Shown: one piece after another, positions 1 through 11,065 of the stretch
Position numbering within the stretch: position 1 is the stretch's first letter
Layout of the letters: each line of letters begins with the position of its first letter
Origin: Symbiodinium natans
Taxonomy: Eukaryota > Sar > Dinophyceae > Suessiales > Symbiodiniaceae
Length of the DNA: 64,000 bases
Direction: 5' to 3'
Assembly: GCA_905221605.1 (NCBI GenBank)
Contig: CAJNDS010002279.1
Span: forward strand, 735,084-799,083
Notes under the pieces: generated by a model
What the model saw: only the letters and a program-made list of their open reading frames with translations
Told to the model about the DNA's origin: nothing
The model's database searches: none
Program-made: the position numbers and the translations under genes

Positions 1-253
1 ATGGCCTCTTGGCCTTTGCTCCCCACCGCAGCCCCAAGAAATGCCAAGGGATAGGAGGGCCCCTGGCCTTTGCTTCCCACCGCAGCCCCCAAAAACCCCA
101 AAAAATAGGAGGGCCTCTGGGCCTTTGCTTCCCACCGCAGCCCAAAAAGTCCTAAGCAATAGGATGGCCTCTTGGCTTTTGCTTCCCACCGCAGCCCCAA
201 AAAATCCCTAGGGATAGGAGGGCCCCTGGGCCTTTGCTTCCCACCGCAGCCCC
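1..253. repeat. 55-bp tandem repeat, about 4.5 copies
   Basis: The phrase GGCCTTTGCTTCCCACCGCA recurs at about 11, 65, 120, 174 and 229, a period near 55 bases. The spacer is an A-rich run followed by ATAGGAGGG. Copies differ by a few substitutions and small indels. The array runs straight into the first telomere-like block, as subtelomeric repeats often do. No open frame of interest is present. Confidence 0.85.
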
Positions 254-366
254 CAAAAACCCCTAAACCCTACACCCAAACCCTAAACCCTAAACCCTAA
301 ACCCTAAACCCTAAACCCTAAACCCTAAACCCTAAACCCTAAACCCTAAACCCTAAACCCTAAAGC
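254..366 (-). repeat. Telomere-like CCCTAAA block
   Basis: About 14 nearly perfect CCCTAAA units are seen on the plus strand (TTTAGGG on the minus strand). This is the plant/dinoflagellate/apicomplexan telomere unit. It is internal to the window and is followed by other sequence, so it is an interstitial block or a scaffold-end subtelomere, not a proven chromosome end. Confidence 0.9.
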
Positions 367-370
367 CTAA

Positions 371-383
371 ACTACTACTACTG

Positions 384-431
<48 letters not shown>

Positions 432-432
432 T
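371..432. repeat. (CTA)n trinucleotide microsatellite
   Basis: About 20 units of ACT/CTA with one interruption. The minus-strand open frame it creates (a poly-valine run) is a repeat artefact. Confidence 0.9.
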
Positions 433-453
433 TTTAATAACATATCGTGCGAA

Positions 454-600
454 AATGATGTTTGCAAATGGGGGCGGCTTCGCCCCCCCAACCCCCCCGC
501 TTTTTTTGAAGCCGCTTTTTTTGAAGCCGCACAAGCTTGCTTCAAAGCATACACATGCAGCCCCCCCCAACCCCCCCGCTTGCCTTTGACGGAAAAAAAC
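454..600. repeat. Dispersed C-rich/GCTTCAAAGC segment
   Basis: The segment contains GCAAATGGGGGCGGCTTCGC, then C runs and GCTTCAAAGC. A related arrangement (GCAAATGGGG, C runs, GCTTCAAAGCCC) is present at about 60160-60245, so this is a dispersed degenerate repeat. Nothing coding is seen. Confidence 0.5.
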
Positions 601-1160
601 CCTAAGTCTCCTTGGTACGTTAATATCAGGGAAAATCTCTATTCGCCTTTGTTTTCTTTGGATTTAATCGGGAAACATCTATTCTCTTTGCGACCCCCCG
701 CTTGCCTTTGACTGAAAAAACCTAAGTCTCCTTGGTACGTTAATAGGAATCCTTTCATTTCTTTGTATTTTAAAATAAAATATTCATTTCCTTTGCACTT
801 TGTGAGGGAAATCTATCTTCTCGGAAATGTCAGGGAAAATCTCTATTCGCTTTGGGATTTCAATAGCAAAACCTTTGTTTTCTTTGGATTTAATAAGGAA
901 ACATCTATTCTCTTTGCAACGTTGTCGTTGTCGTTGTCGTTGTTGTCGTCGTCGTTGTCGTCGTTGTTGTCGTTGTCGTCGTTGTTGTCGTTGTCGTCGT
1001 TGTTGTCGTTGTTGTCGTTGTTGTCCTTTGCACTTTATGAGGGAGATCTATCTTCTCGGAAATTTCAGGGAAAATCTCTATTCGCTCTGGGATTTCAATA
1101 GCAAAACCTTTGTTTTCTTTGGATTTAATCGGGAAACATCTATTCTCTTTGCAATTAAGT
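601..1160 (+). repeat. Duplicated 130-bp segment around a (GTT/GTC)n tract
   Basis: A segment running from CTTTGCACTTTRTGAGGGA to GGAAACATCTATTCTCTTTG occurs at about 788-917 and again at 1025-1155. A GTTGTCGTT trinucleotide-type microsatellite (about 918-1023) lies between the copies, and a shorter partial copy lies at about 622-690. The motif AATCGGGAAA..TCTATTYTC recurs in degenerate form near 36600-36860, so the family is dispersed. The overlapping open frames of 111-112 residues are repetitive and are not called as genes. Confidence 0.7.
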
Positions 1161-1310
1161 AGGAAAACATTTGGGTGGCTGTCAATATTCCTTCATCCAG
1201 GAACAGCGAATGCTGCAAAGACCACGGTGCCGCCTTATGACGAAAAGGAAAACGAAGGTCTGGAATGACGGCGTTGGCAAATAAAGAAGATTAGTACTAA
1301 CTCTGGTACC
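1161..1310. other. Short unassigned segment
   Basis: Unique-looking sequence with no recognised feature. Confidence 0.4.
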
Positions 1311-1920
1311 CCGGTCAGGTCGGTCAGTTCGGTCAGGTCAGCCCGGTCAGGTCAGTCTGGTCAGGTCGGCCCGGTCGCCCGGTCAGGTCGGTCAGTTCGG
1401 TCAGGTCAGCCCGGTCAGGTCAGCCTGGTCAGGTCGGTCCGGTCGCCCGGTCAGGTCGGTCAGTTCGGTCAGGTCAGCCCGGTCAGGTCAGCCCGGTCAG
1501 GTCAGTCTGGTCAGGTCGGCCCGGTCGCCCGGTCAGGTCGGTCAGTTCGGTCAGGTCGGCCCGGTCAGGTCAGCTGGTCAGGTCGGTCCGGTCGCCCGGT
1601 CAGGTCGGTCAGTTCGGTCAGGTCAGCCCGGTCAGGTCAGTCTGGTCAGGTCGGCCCGGTCGCCTGGTCAGGTCGGTCAGTTCGGTCAGGTCAGCCCGGT
1701 CAGGTCAGCCTGGTCAGGTCATCCGGTCGCCCGGTCAGGTCGGTCAGTTCGGTCAGGTCAGCCCGGTCAGGTCAGTCCGGTCGCTCGGATCGGCCAGCCC
1801 GGTCAGGTCAGCCCGGTCGGGTCAGTCCGGCCAGCCGGTCAGGTCAGTCCGGTCAGCCAGCCAGGCCGACCGGATCCGGTCAACCGGATCCGGTCAGCCC
1901 GTTCACCCGGTCACGGTCAG
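1311..1920. repeat. GGTCAG-based satellite with about 70-80 bp higher-order period
   Basis: The region is built almost entirely of GGTCAGGTC, GGTCAGTTC, GGTCAGCCC and GGTCGCCC words. The longer phrase CCGGTCGCCCGGTCAGGTCG returns roughly every 70-80 bases between about 1370 and 1740. Decay into GGATCCGGTCAACC-type words is visible after 1790. This is a local satellite with higher-order structure. Confidence 0.85.
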
Positions 1921-2400
1921 ACGTTGCCCTTCGACACCCTTCTGCTCCTTGGAAGGCCCTCAAGCCCTTCGGGCTTTGGGTTTGGGATTTGACAGCACCC
2001 GTGATGAAAGGGCCCTAAAAGCCCCGCCCAAAACCTCTAAACTACCCGGAAAGCCCTCATGGTGATATCGAGGGAGCGGGTCATCTGACCCTGTCGAGGT
2101 TCTCGATGATAGCATAACAACCCTTAGGAACTGAGGGCATCCCACCAGGGCCAGAATTACACCCTAAACTCTGTATAAACCCTCAACCCCCAACCCTCAA
2201 CCCTAAACCCTCAACCCTAAACCCTAAACCCCCTCCGGGGCATGCACCAAGCAGTCGCTGGGCGGCGAAGATGATGCACCTGAAGACTTAGGTTTCTGTG
2301 TCGGAGGCCTTTAGGGTTTCGGGTTCAGGGTTTAGGGTTAGGTGGGACGGCGCTAGGGTTTATTTAGGGTTTAGGGTTTGGGGTGTAGGGTTTAGAGTTC
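1921..2400. other. Spacer with degenerate telomere-like tracts
   Basis: CCCTAAA/CCCTCAA words lie at about 2160-2233 and TTTAGGG words at about 2310-2395. The rest is unique and has no gene that can be supported; a 61-residue minus-strand frame (1960-2145) has no recognisable features. Confidence 0.5.
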
Positions 2401-2402
2401 CT

Positions 2403-2475
2403 AGTACGGGCCCTTAATTTGCGCCCCTTGTTATGTAACCCTTATATACACTAGGCATAACAAGGGCCCATACTT
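2403..2475. mobile_element. Short inverted-repeat element (family with 29284-29370)
   Basis: The left arm AGTACGGGCCCTT..TTGTTATG pairs with the right arm CATAACAAGGGCCCATACT. A related segment at about 29284-29370 starts with AAGTGTGGGCCCCTAATTTG and ends with GGACCATACT. It resembles a very short non-autonomous TIR element. No target duplication was recognised. Confidence 0.45.
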
Positions 2476-2763
2476 TCGGGCTGTTGGGGCTTTTTGAAAA
2501 CTTTTAGGGTTGTTTCAAAACCTTTTCGGCTTCTAGGGCCTTTCTTAGGGCTTTCAGGGCTTTTTCTTAGGGCTTGCACAGCTTTAAGGCTTCTAGGGCT
2601 TTAAGGGTTTTAGGGTACACAGGGTACATAGGGTTTGTGGTTTAGGGCCTAGGGCCTCAGGTCTAAGCCACAAACCCTGCCACACGAATTCATGAAGCCA
2701 AACACTGCCGCTGAGTTTGTCAACCTGCCACCTTAGATCTTACACCGGAGCCTGAGGCCTCAA

Positions 2764-2936
2764 TCCCTAAACCCTAAGCCCTAAACCCTAAGCCCTAAAC
2801 CCGAAACCCTAAACACTAAACCCTAAACCCTGAACCCTAAACCCTAAACCCTAAACCCTAAACCCTAAACCCTAAACCCTAAACCCTAAACCTTAAACCT
2901 TAAACCCCAAACCCTAAACCCTAAACCCTAAACCCA
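2764..2936 (-). repeat. Telomere-like CCCTAAA block
   Basis: About 24 CCCTAAA units with scattered variants such as CCCTAAG, CCCGAAA and CCTTAAA. Confidence 0.85.
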
Positions 2937-3040
2937 GAGTTCAGACTCAGCTTCCCGTGCATGCCTTCGCGAAGCTTCGTGCAGTCGGATATTGGAGTCG
3001 CCCACCCTGCGCGCGTGGATTTGGGCCTAGGGTTTGCGCC

Positions 3041-3112
3041 CTCAACCCTAAACCCTAAACCCTAAACCCTAAACCCTAAACCCTAAACCCAAAATCCTAA
3101 ACCCTAAGCCCT
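3041..3112 (-). repeat. Telomere-like CCCTAAA block
   Basis: About ten CCCTAAA units, the last ones degenerate. Confidence 0.85.
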
Positions 3113-4310
3113 ATGAGGGATTCATGGTTTAAGTCCCTAGGATTTGGGGTCTAGGGTTGTTGAGGCTTTGGGCTTTTGGGTTTAGCGTGGTCCAGGATGT
3201 AGAGTTCCCAGAGTCCCCCCATCCCCAACCCCCGCAGCGCACGACGTAGGCTGAGATGAACCTGCTGCAGGGCCAAGAAGGGAGGTGGGTTTAGGGTTTA
3301 GGGTTGACGGTTTAGGGTTTAGGGTAACCTTCCCGCAGCACCCCTGGAACCTTGTGACCCTAGAGACCCCCTCCGTGGTATTTCAGGACGTGTGTGTGGC
3401 GCTGCACTTAAGGACACATGACTTGGGGCTTTCCGTCGTCTGCCAGTGCGCACACTACACCCCGCGTTGGGCCAGCCCGGCTGCCGAGGCGGAGCGCGGA
3501 AGCGTTTGCAATCAAACACGCTGAGCATAACGGTCGTTTCCTGAAAGCTTGGCTCCTCTTCCTTCCTTTTTTCTCCCTAAGTCACAACCGTTCAGGACAT
3601 CCAGAACATTCTAAACCCTCATAGCCGTTCATCCAGTTATCTGGGGCCCTTCTCAGTGCGCGGGCCTGTCGATGAGGGGCTCTAGCAGAATCGTGGCGGC
3701 CATCTTTACCTCCGCCTGACAGGGGTCTACTCAATGCTAAGAGTGCGCGTCCCACATGGAACAACAGCGATTCCTAACGTGTCGCAGTGTCACCTCAGAA
3801 CCCTAACCTGCCAGAAACCCTAAACCACATGTATTTCCACCGAAGGGCCCTATATCCAGGTTTCCAAAGCCTTATAAATACATCCCGCACCCCCAAAAGA
3901 CTGCCTAGGGCTTGGGGTTTCGGGTTTAGGGTTTTCCGTTTAAGATTCTCAAAAGGGCAAAGCACATCTTGAATCTTGGAACAGCAAACCCTAGACCCTG
4001 AACCCTAAACCCTGAACCCTAAACCCAAATCCTTTGTGATTGGGCTCTCTGGTCAAAGAGGCATGGGGGGCAAGCTGCGCAGCTCGAGATGCAGAAAGGG
4101 GGGGGGGGCTTGGGGTTTTGGGTTTGGGGTTTGGGGTTTGTGGTTTAGGGTTTAGGGCAGATGCCCGCCTCTTCAAGCCTAACTTTCCTGAGCAACCCTT
4201 CCTCTGAAGCACCGGAAGGCAAACAAGGCAACGCCCAACATTTGGCTTTCCTGGGACGATCTTCCGAAGCCTTGACGAGCGTTTATTGCAAGCAGGGACG
4301 ACGGAAGTTT
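3113..4310. other. Spacer without supported gene
   Basis: Mostly unique sequence with small TTTAGGG tracts at 3290-3326 and 4137-4156 and a CCCTAAA tract at 3988-4025. Open frames of 60-80 residues overlap on both strands and none shows a domain or a clear exon structure. Confidence 0.5.
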
Positions 4311-4313
4311 CGG

Positions 4314-4437
4314 CCCCCCTCCCCCCCTCCCCCCCTCCCCCCCCTCCCCCCCCTCTCCCCCCCCCCCTCCCCCCTCCCCTCCCCTCCCCCCCCCTCCCCT
4401 CCCTCCCCCACCCCCCCCCCCCCCCCCTCCCCCCCCA
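4314..4437. repeat. C-rich polypyrimidine tract
   Basis: About 120 bases of C runs broken by single T residues. The proline-rich and glycine-rich frames on the two strands are artefacts of this composition. Confidence 0.9.
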
Positions 4438-4439
4438 TA

Positions 4440-4530
4440 AGACCAACCCTGAACCCTCAACCCCTGAACGCTAAACCCTAAACCCTAAACCCTAAACCCT
4501 AAACCCTAAACCCTAAACCCTAAACCCTAT
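4440..4530 (-). repeat. Telomere-like CCCTAAA block
   Basis: About ten perfect CCCTAAA units preceded by degenerate ones. Confidence 0.85.
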
Positions 4531-4779
4531 CAAGGGGGTTTGTAAAAATGACTTTGAACTTTTTTCGACTTTGGCTTTCTGGTTGGGGAGAAAAAGCAAA
4601 GGCAAAACCATTGATGGTCATTCATGGTTCTGCAGGGGCGCCTGTATGGAGGTTTCCGTAGGAGTGGGTGCTGCTATATGCAGTTCAACCCTTTCTTCAT
4701 TCAGTCGGGAAGGACATCTTTGGAAGAATACGGCATGGGAATGTTCGGATTTAAATCTTCCCGTCGGACTTGGAAACGG

Positions 4780-5800
4780 GAAAGCCCGGGTTCGAATCTT
4801 GGACACAGGCATGGCGGATTTGAATCCTTCCCCCTTCCCGTGGGACTTGGAAACGGTCATGGCTTTGGAAACGGGCATGGCCGGATTTGAATCCGAGCGT
4901 GGGACTTGGAAGGAAGAAAAAGGAAGGACAAGTGAAGAGACTGACTTCCATGTGCAAGGCCAGTGTTTGGAAACCACCGGACTTGCGCGCTCGGATTCTA
5001 ATCCGGCTCTACAAACGCATGGCCGGATTTGAACCCTTCCCCCTTCCCGTGGGACTTGGAAACGGTCATGGCTTGGGAAACGGGCATGGCCGGATTTGAA
5101 TCGGAGCGTGGGACTTGAAAGGAAGAAAAAGGAAACACGAGTGAAGAGATTGACTTCCATGTGCAAGGCCAGTGTTTGGAAACCACCGGGCTTGCGCGCT
5201 CGGATTATAATCCGGCTCTACAAAGGCATGGCCGGATTTGAATCCTTCCCCCTTCCCGTGGGACTTGGAAACGGTCATGGCTTTGGAAACGGGCATGGCC
5301 GGATTTGAATCCGAGCGTGAAACTTGGAAGGAAGAAAAAGGAAGGACAAGTGAAGAGACTGACTTCCACGTGCAAGGCCAGTGTTTGGAAACCACCGGGC
5401 TTGTACGCTCGGATTTGAATCCGGCTGTACAAACACTGGGCCCCGCCGGGTGAAGGCCCCTCCCGGGGAGGATCCTTCACCCGGTGGGGCCGAGTGTTTG
5501 TACAGCCGGATTCAAATCCGAGCGTGCAAGCCCGGTGGTTTCCAAACACTGGCCTTGCACATTCTCTTCACTTGTCCTTCCTTTTTCTTCCTTCCAAGGG
5601 AGGGGCCCTTCATCCGGCGGGGCCCAGTGTTTGTACAGCCGGATTCAAATCCGAGCGTACAATCCCGGTGGTTTCCAAACACTGGCCTTGCACATGGAAG
5701 TCAGTCTCTTCACTTGTCCTTCCTTTTTCTTCCTTCCAAGGCCCACGCTCGGATTCAAATCCGGCCATGCCCGTCTCCAAGTCCCACGGGAAGGATTCAA
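4780..5800. repeat. 209-bp tandem array followed by its inverted copies
   Basis: A unit containing GGATTTGAATCCTTCCCCCT, then GGGACTTGGAAACGGTCATG, then GTGCAAGGCCAGTGTTTGGA, starts at about 4816, 5025 and 5234 (period 209). At about 5440-5500 the sequence turns round a palindromic GC-rich centre (GGGTGAAGG..CCTTCACCC). It then continues as reverse-complement copies, one from about 5500 to 5580 and a longer one from about 5600 to 5800. The result is a large imperfect inverted repeat able to form a long hairpin. The open frames of 70-190 residues on both strands mirror each other and reflect the repeat, not a gene. Confidence 0.85.
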
Positions 5801-6390
5801 ATCCGCACAAACTGCCAGCTCCAATGGGATGTGTTCTCAAATTTGTCTGATGCAACAGCATGCACCGTATAAGGGGCGGACCAAACCTCAGGCCGTGACC
5901 TCCCCCCCCCAAACGGGCTCTACACTGGAAGCAACAGGCCCCGCAATTGTAAAGACGTTTGAGTCCCACACCGGGTTGAGGCTGCTAGAGGGTGGCAAGG
6001 CGGATGGGGTATGCCTTTCGAATTATTCAGGGGAAAGGTTCTAGCCGGGAGATTCTGCAGACCGGGCCTGCAAAGGAAAGGGTTCAATGCGTGGCAGCCG
6101 GCAGCCGCTGCAATTCCCTACTCCCTTAACCCGGCAGCCCGGTCCCAAACTCGACACCCTGAAGCCCCTCAAGCACCCCCCTTCTTTGAAGCCCTTCTAC
6201 CCGCCCTACATCATCACCATCATCAAAAAGCATCTCCAAACCCCTAAACCCATAGCCTCATAACATAACCTTCTAGACCCCAGGCTCCACGAGCACAACC
6301 TCTAGATGCAGAACTTTTCAACCCCTCCCCCCTCCCCCAACCAGAAACCCAAAGTCGAAAAAAGTTCGAAGTCATTTTTACAAACCCCCT
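5801..6390. other. Spacer without supported gene
   Basis: Unique sequence with no recognisable feature other than a few telomere-like words at the right end. Confidence 0.45.
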
Positions 6391-6506
6391 TGATCCTAAA
6401 CCCTAAACCCTAAACCCTAAACCCAAAACCCAAAACCCAAAACCCTAAACCCTAAACCCCTAAACCCTTATCCTAAACCCTAAAACCCTAAACCCTAAAC
6501 CCCCTG
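6391..6506 (-). repeat. Telomere-like CCCTAAA block
   Basis: CCCTAAA units with CCCAAAA and CCCTTATCC variants. It is followed 70 bases later by an oppositely oriented block. Confidence 0.85.
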
Positions 6507-6577
6507 GTTAAGACCCAGCAAGTTCAGCTCGGTCGGCTGGCCTTGTCGAGCTCAGACAGGTCGCTAAAAGCCTGATG

Positions 6578-6668
6578 TGCAAGGTTTAGGGTTTAGGGTT
6601 TAGGGTTTAGGGTTTAGGGTTTAGGGTTTAGGGTTTAGGGTTTAGGGTTTAGGGTTTAGGGTTTGAGG
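6578..6668 (+). repeat. Telomere-like TTTAGGG block
   Basis: About 12 perfect TTTAGGG units facing the preceding CCCTAAA block, giving an inverted pair. Confidence 0.9.
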
Positions 6669-7117
6669 GCTTGGGGTTTAGGGTTGAGGCTGAGAAGGCT
6701 TCGGGTGCGGGAGCGGAGGTTCTTGGGCAGATGGGCTGGGGATTTGTGCAGTCGAGTTCATAGGGTTTAGGTTGGAGGCTTAAGGCTTACATAGGGTGTA
6801 GGGTTTAGGATAAACCCTGACGTCTCAAGCCCTAAAGCCCCGAAACCCTAAACCCTAAACCCTAAACTGCGAGCAAGGCCCCTGATTAGCTGCCGGCAAG
6901 GCAGCGGGCCGCAGCGAGCCCGCCGAGCCTCTAGCGACGGCAGCCGACAACTGAGTAGCGACAGTCTAGCAGTTGGAGGCAGATGCTCTCTTTAGTGCCA
7001 GAAGAGTTAGCTTCTGGCACCGTAACGCACTCCTCACAGCTTTGAAAGAGGGAACAGGGCGTACAGCCCTAAAGCATATTTTATTACCCTAAAGCCTAGG
7101 ACCCCATCCTTCCCAAT
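6669..7117. other. Spacer without supported gene
   Basis: Unique GC-rich sequence with a short CCCTAAA tract at 6843-6866. A small inverted repeat (AGTGCCAGAAG..CTTCTGGCAC) lies at about 6994-7020. Confidence 0.45.
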
Positions 7118-8237
7118 TTAAAAATTAGGATTTAGGATTTAGGATTTAGGATTTAGGATTTAGGATTTAGGATTTAGGATTTAGGATTTAGGATTTAGGA
7201 TTTAGGATTTAGGATTTAGGATTTAGGATTTAGGATTTAGGATTTAGGATTTAGGATTTAGGATTTAGGATTTAGGATTTAGGATTTAGGATTTAGGATT
7301 TAGGATTTAGGATTTAGGATTTAGGGCAAAATGGAGGGGTGCCCAAAACCATCGATTTCAGTACTAAAAAATCGCACTTTTCATTGCGGCCAGGGCAGAT
7401 GCTGGGGTCCCCCCTCCTTTAGAGAGCGTTTTGAAGGCTTTTAGGATTTAGGATTTAGATTTAGGATTTAGGATTTAGGATTTAGGATTTAGGATTTAGG
7501 ATTCAGGAGTTAGGATTTAGGATTTAGGATTTAGGGTTTAGGATTTAGGATTTAGGATTTAGGATTTAGGATTTAGGATTTAGGATTTAGGATTTAGGAT
7601 TTAGGATTTAGGATTTAGGATTTAGGATTTAGGATTTAGGATTTAGGATTTAGGATTTAGGATTTAGGATTTAGGATTTAGGATTTAGGATTTAGGATTT
7701 AGGATTTAGGATTTAGGATTTAGGATTTAGGATTTAGGATTTAGGATTTAGGATTTAGGATTTAGGATTTAGGATTTAGGATTTAGGATTTAGGATTTAG
7801 GATTTAGGATTTAGATTTAGGATTTAGGATTTAGGATTTAGGATTTAGGATTTAGGATTTAGGATTTAGGATTTAGGATTTAGGATTTAGGATTTAGGAT
7901 TTAGGATTTAGGATTTAGGATTTAGGATTTAGGGCAAAATGCAGGGGTGCCCAAAACCATCGATTTCTGTACTAAAAAATCGCACTTTTCATTGCGGCCA
8001 GGGCAGATGCTGGGGTCCCCCCTCCTTTAGAGAGCGTTTTGAAGACTTTTAGGATTTAGGATTTAGGATTTAGGATTTAGGATTTAGGATTTAGGATTTA
8101 GGATTTAGGATTTAGGATTTAGGATTTAGGATTTAGGATTTAGGATTTAGGATTTAGGATTTAGGATTTAGGAGTTAGGATTTAGGATTTAGGGTTTAGG
8201 GTTTAGGATTTAGGATTTAGGATTTAGGATTTAGGGT
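7118..8237 (+). repeat. Variant telomere-like array, TTTAGGA
   Basis: More than 120 units of TTTAGGA, one base different from TTTAGGG. A 118-bp segment, GGGCAAAATG..TTTTGAAGRCTTTT, is embedded twice (7323-7440 and 7932-8050) with only a few differences. The embedded segment shares the phrase GTGCCCAAAACCATCGATTT with the neighbouring 8.4-9.5 kb repeats. Occasional TTTAGGG units lie near the ends of the array. Confidence 0.9.
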
Positions 8238-9615
8238 CCCAGGCTCCTCCCGGACCATTTCTGTGCCTTTTTGGGCTCCTCCTGGTCTGTTTTCCCGGAC
8301 AGTTTCTGAGCCTGTTGGGGACAACGAGCGATGGCGCCGCGGCCCCGAGCGCGGAATCGGTGCCCTCCATCCGGGCCTGCTCGGGCATAAAACTTTCTTG
8401 GGATTTTCCTGGGGCTTTCCTGGCCCTTTGACAACATGGAGGGGTGCCCAAAACCATCGATTTCTGTACTAAAAAATAACATTTTTCATTGCGGGCCCGA
8501 GCAAATCCTGGAGGTCCCCTTCTTCTATGGGTTTTTTTGAAGCCTTCTGGTGGCTCTTGGGGCCTCGTGGGTGCTTTCTCGTACTCTTGTAGCCCTTTTG
8601 GGGTAAAACGTTATGATGATAACCACTACAGCAGAGAATACAAAAGCAGCAGAGAATACAAAAGCAACGAGAGAACAAGAAGCGTTCTTGTACACAGCGG
8701 CGCCACGGAGCGCAGTGACAACGAGCGATGGCGCCGCGGCCCCGAGCGCGGAATCGGTGCTCCCAGCCGGGCCTACTCGGGCGTAAAAACACAACGTATA
8801 AGCAGACTGTTGCCCCCTGCTTTACTTTTCGTTGTGACCAACACCATCTATTTCTGTGCTAGAAAAAAAGCATTTTTCATTGCGGGCCCGGGCAAATGCT
8901 GGAGGTCCCCTTCTTCTAGGGGGCCTTTTGAAGCTTTTTGGTGGCTCTTGGGGCCTCGTGGGTGCTTTCTGGTACTCTTGTGGCCCTTTTAAAATTTTGG
9001 GGTAAAACGTTTATGATTTTTATTAAAATATCCACTACAGCAGAGAATACAAAAGCAACGAGAGAACAAGAAGCGTTCTTGTACACAGCGGCGCCACGGA
9101 GCGCAGTGACAACGAGCGATGGCGCCGCGGCCCCGAGCGCGGAATCGGTGCTCGCAGCCGGGCCTACTCGGGGTGCCCAAAACCATCGATTTCGGTCCTA
9201 AAAGCATTTTTTATTGCGGGCCCGGGCAAATGCTGGAGGTCCTTTTTTAGGGGGCCTTTTGAAGCCTTTTGGTGGCTCTTGGGGCCTCGTGGATGCTTTC
9301 TGGTACTCTTGTGGCCCTTTTGGGGTAAAACGTTTATGATTTTTATTCAGATATCCACTAGGGCAGAGAATACAAAAGCGACGAGAGAACAAGAGGCGTT
9401 CTTGTACACAGCGGCGCCACGGAGCGCAGTGACAACGAGCGATGGCGCCGCGGCCCCGAGCGCGGAATCGGTGCTCCCAGCCGGGCCTACTCGGGCGTGA
9501 AAACACAACATATAAGCAGACTGTTGCCCCCTGCTTTACTTTTCCTTTTGGTTTATATTAAAACAACCCACAACTACAGCAGAGAATACAAAGCAACGAG
9601 AGAACTATCAAAAAA
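8238..9615. repeat. 320-400 bp repeat family in tandem
   Basis: The landmark GGCGCCGCGGCCCCGAGCGC recurs at about 8333, 8730, 9121 and 9444, and ACCATCGATTTC-like phrases recur at about 8452, 8845 and 9182. Each unit also carries GAGAACAAGARGCGTTCTTG and GCGGGCCCGRGCAAATSCTG. A last partial copy ends near 9605. A related, more divergent copy lies at about 23290-23595. Open frames in opposite strands repeat from unit to unit and are not considered genes. Confidence 0.85.
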
Positions 9616-10540
9616 AAAAAACCCTAAACCCTAATAGAGTAAGGTTTGGGTGGTCTTGGGGTGGGGTTTTAGCTTTCGCGCGACGCGCCGCCCACGACCC
9701 CTTGGGTCGAGGCGCGTCGCTTCAGTGGGCAAACCCTAAACCCTAAACCCTAAACCCTAAACCCTAAACCCTAAACCCTAAACCCAAATCCTGGCACAGG
9801 CCCGAATAGCTGCTCATGTGGCAACTGCGGCGATGAACGAGAGCATCCCTAACACTGGAGCAGCCCTCAGCTTCCAGCTTTCCATAACCCTCACGCTTAC
9901 AGGGGTTGAGAGAGGTTAGGGCTTTAAAAGGCTTGAGGTTTTAGGGTGTTAGGGGTTTAGGGCTTCTGGGGGGGGGTACCTAGGGTTTAGGGTTTAGGGT
10001 TTAGGGTTTAGGGGATCAGGGCCTGCTGAAAGAGGTCCAAGGCTGCCAGGCGCACGGGCATCACCTGAGGCCACTGCGGACAGGCTAAGGGGTGAAGTAG
10101 GGTCTGAGGACTTCAGCGTTCGGACCCTTAACCAGAGAGCCGAGAACCCTAAGTCCTAAACCCTAAACCCTAAACCCTAAGCCCTAAACCCTAAACCCTA
10201 AACCCGAAACCCTAACCAGCAAGGGTTTAGGGCGTTAAGGTCTTGGTGGCTCCGAGGGTTCTAGTGTTTCGGAGCTCAGGGTCCTGGACGTTTTGAGAAC
10301 AACTGGGATTAGGGTGTAGGGCTTGGGGTTTAGGGTTTAGGGTTTAGGGTTTAGGGTTTAGGGTGTAGCATTGTTCAGCTGTACGCACTTGTGTGCAGAC
10401 ATGCCCACCCCAAGACCACCCAAACACTACTCAAAACGAACCAAACCAGAGCCAGCCAAACCAAAGCCAGCCCACATCCAAACACTTCTGCACTCAGGCT
10501 TGTTGCTATAAACACGCCTTGTGAAAGTCATGTCTAGAAG
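9616..10540. other. Spacer with two convergent telomere-like pairs
   Basis: CCCTAAA at 9731-9786 faces TTTAGGG at 9975-10015, and CCCTAAA at 10146-10212 faces TTTAGGG at 10322-10372. Between 9675 and 9725 there is a GC-rich inverted repeat (GCGACGCGCC..GGCGCGTCGC). No gene is supported. Confidence 0.6.
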
Positions 10541-11000
10541 CTTGCGAGAACCAAATTAACGTTTGCGTTGGGGGGTGTCTTCGGCCGGAGGGCCTTCTCA
10601 TCGTTTCTATTCTCGACGTCGGGATGTCATGGTGTTACAGGAAACAGATGGAAACAGGCTTTGTGAAAGTCATGTCTAGAAACTCACCAGAGCCAAATCA
10701 GCGTTTGCGTTGGGGGGTGTCTTCGGCCGGAGGGCCTTCTCATTGTTTCCATTCTCGACGTCGGGGTGTCACGGCGTTGATATGAACAGGCCTTGTGAGA
10801 AGAGCCAAATCAGCGTTTGCGTTGGGGGGTGTCTTCGGCCGGAGGGCCTTCTCATTGTTTTTTCTTCTCTATGCGGGAGCGTAAAGGTTGTATGGCGATA
10901 GACCCTTTGCTTAACAGGTCTAGAAGCTTGCGAGAGCCAAATCGGCGTTTGCGTTGGGGGGTGTCTTCGGCGGGAGGGCCTTCTCATTGTTTTTCACTCG
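10541..11000 (+). repeat. 110-140 bp tandem repeat, four copies
   Basis: The phrase GTTTGCGTTGGGGGGTGTCT followed by TCGGCSGGAGGGCCTTCTCA occurs at 10561, 10702, 10814 and 10947. Between copies there are variable segments sharing CATGTCTAGAAGCTTGCGAG and CATTCTCGACGTCGG. Short frames on both strands follow the repeat. Confidence 0.85.
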
Positions 11001-11065
11001 AAGCGTCTTTCGAAAGACCAAACAACGTTTTAGGGGCCTTCCAGGGCCTGGCCTGGCCTTGGCGG

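Noticed and set aside
254-366. True chromosome end
   Set aside because: The block is short, internal, and has about 250 bases of other repeat on its outer side; many equal blocks are present across the window.
4161-4481. Proline-rich and glycine-rich frames
   Set aside because: They come from a C-rich homopolymer-like tract.
4571-6044. Many overlapping frames of 68-186 codons
   Set aside because: The same peptides recur in direct and inverted repeat copies, which shows they reflect the repeat structure.
8224-9506. Repeated frames of 69-167 codons on both strands
   Set aside because: Similar peptides repeat in each 320-400 bp unit and on opposite strands; no independent coding evidence.
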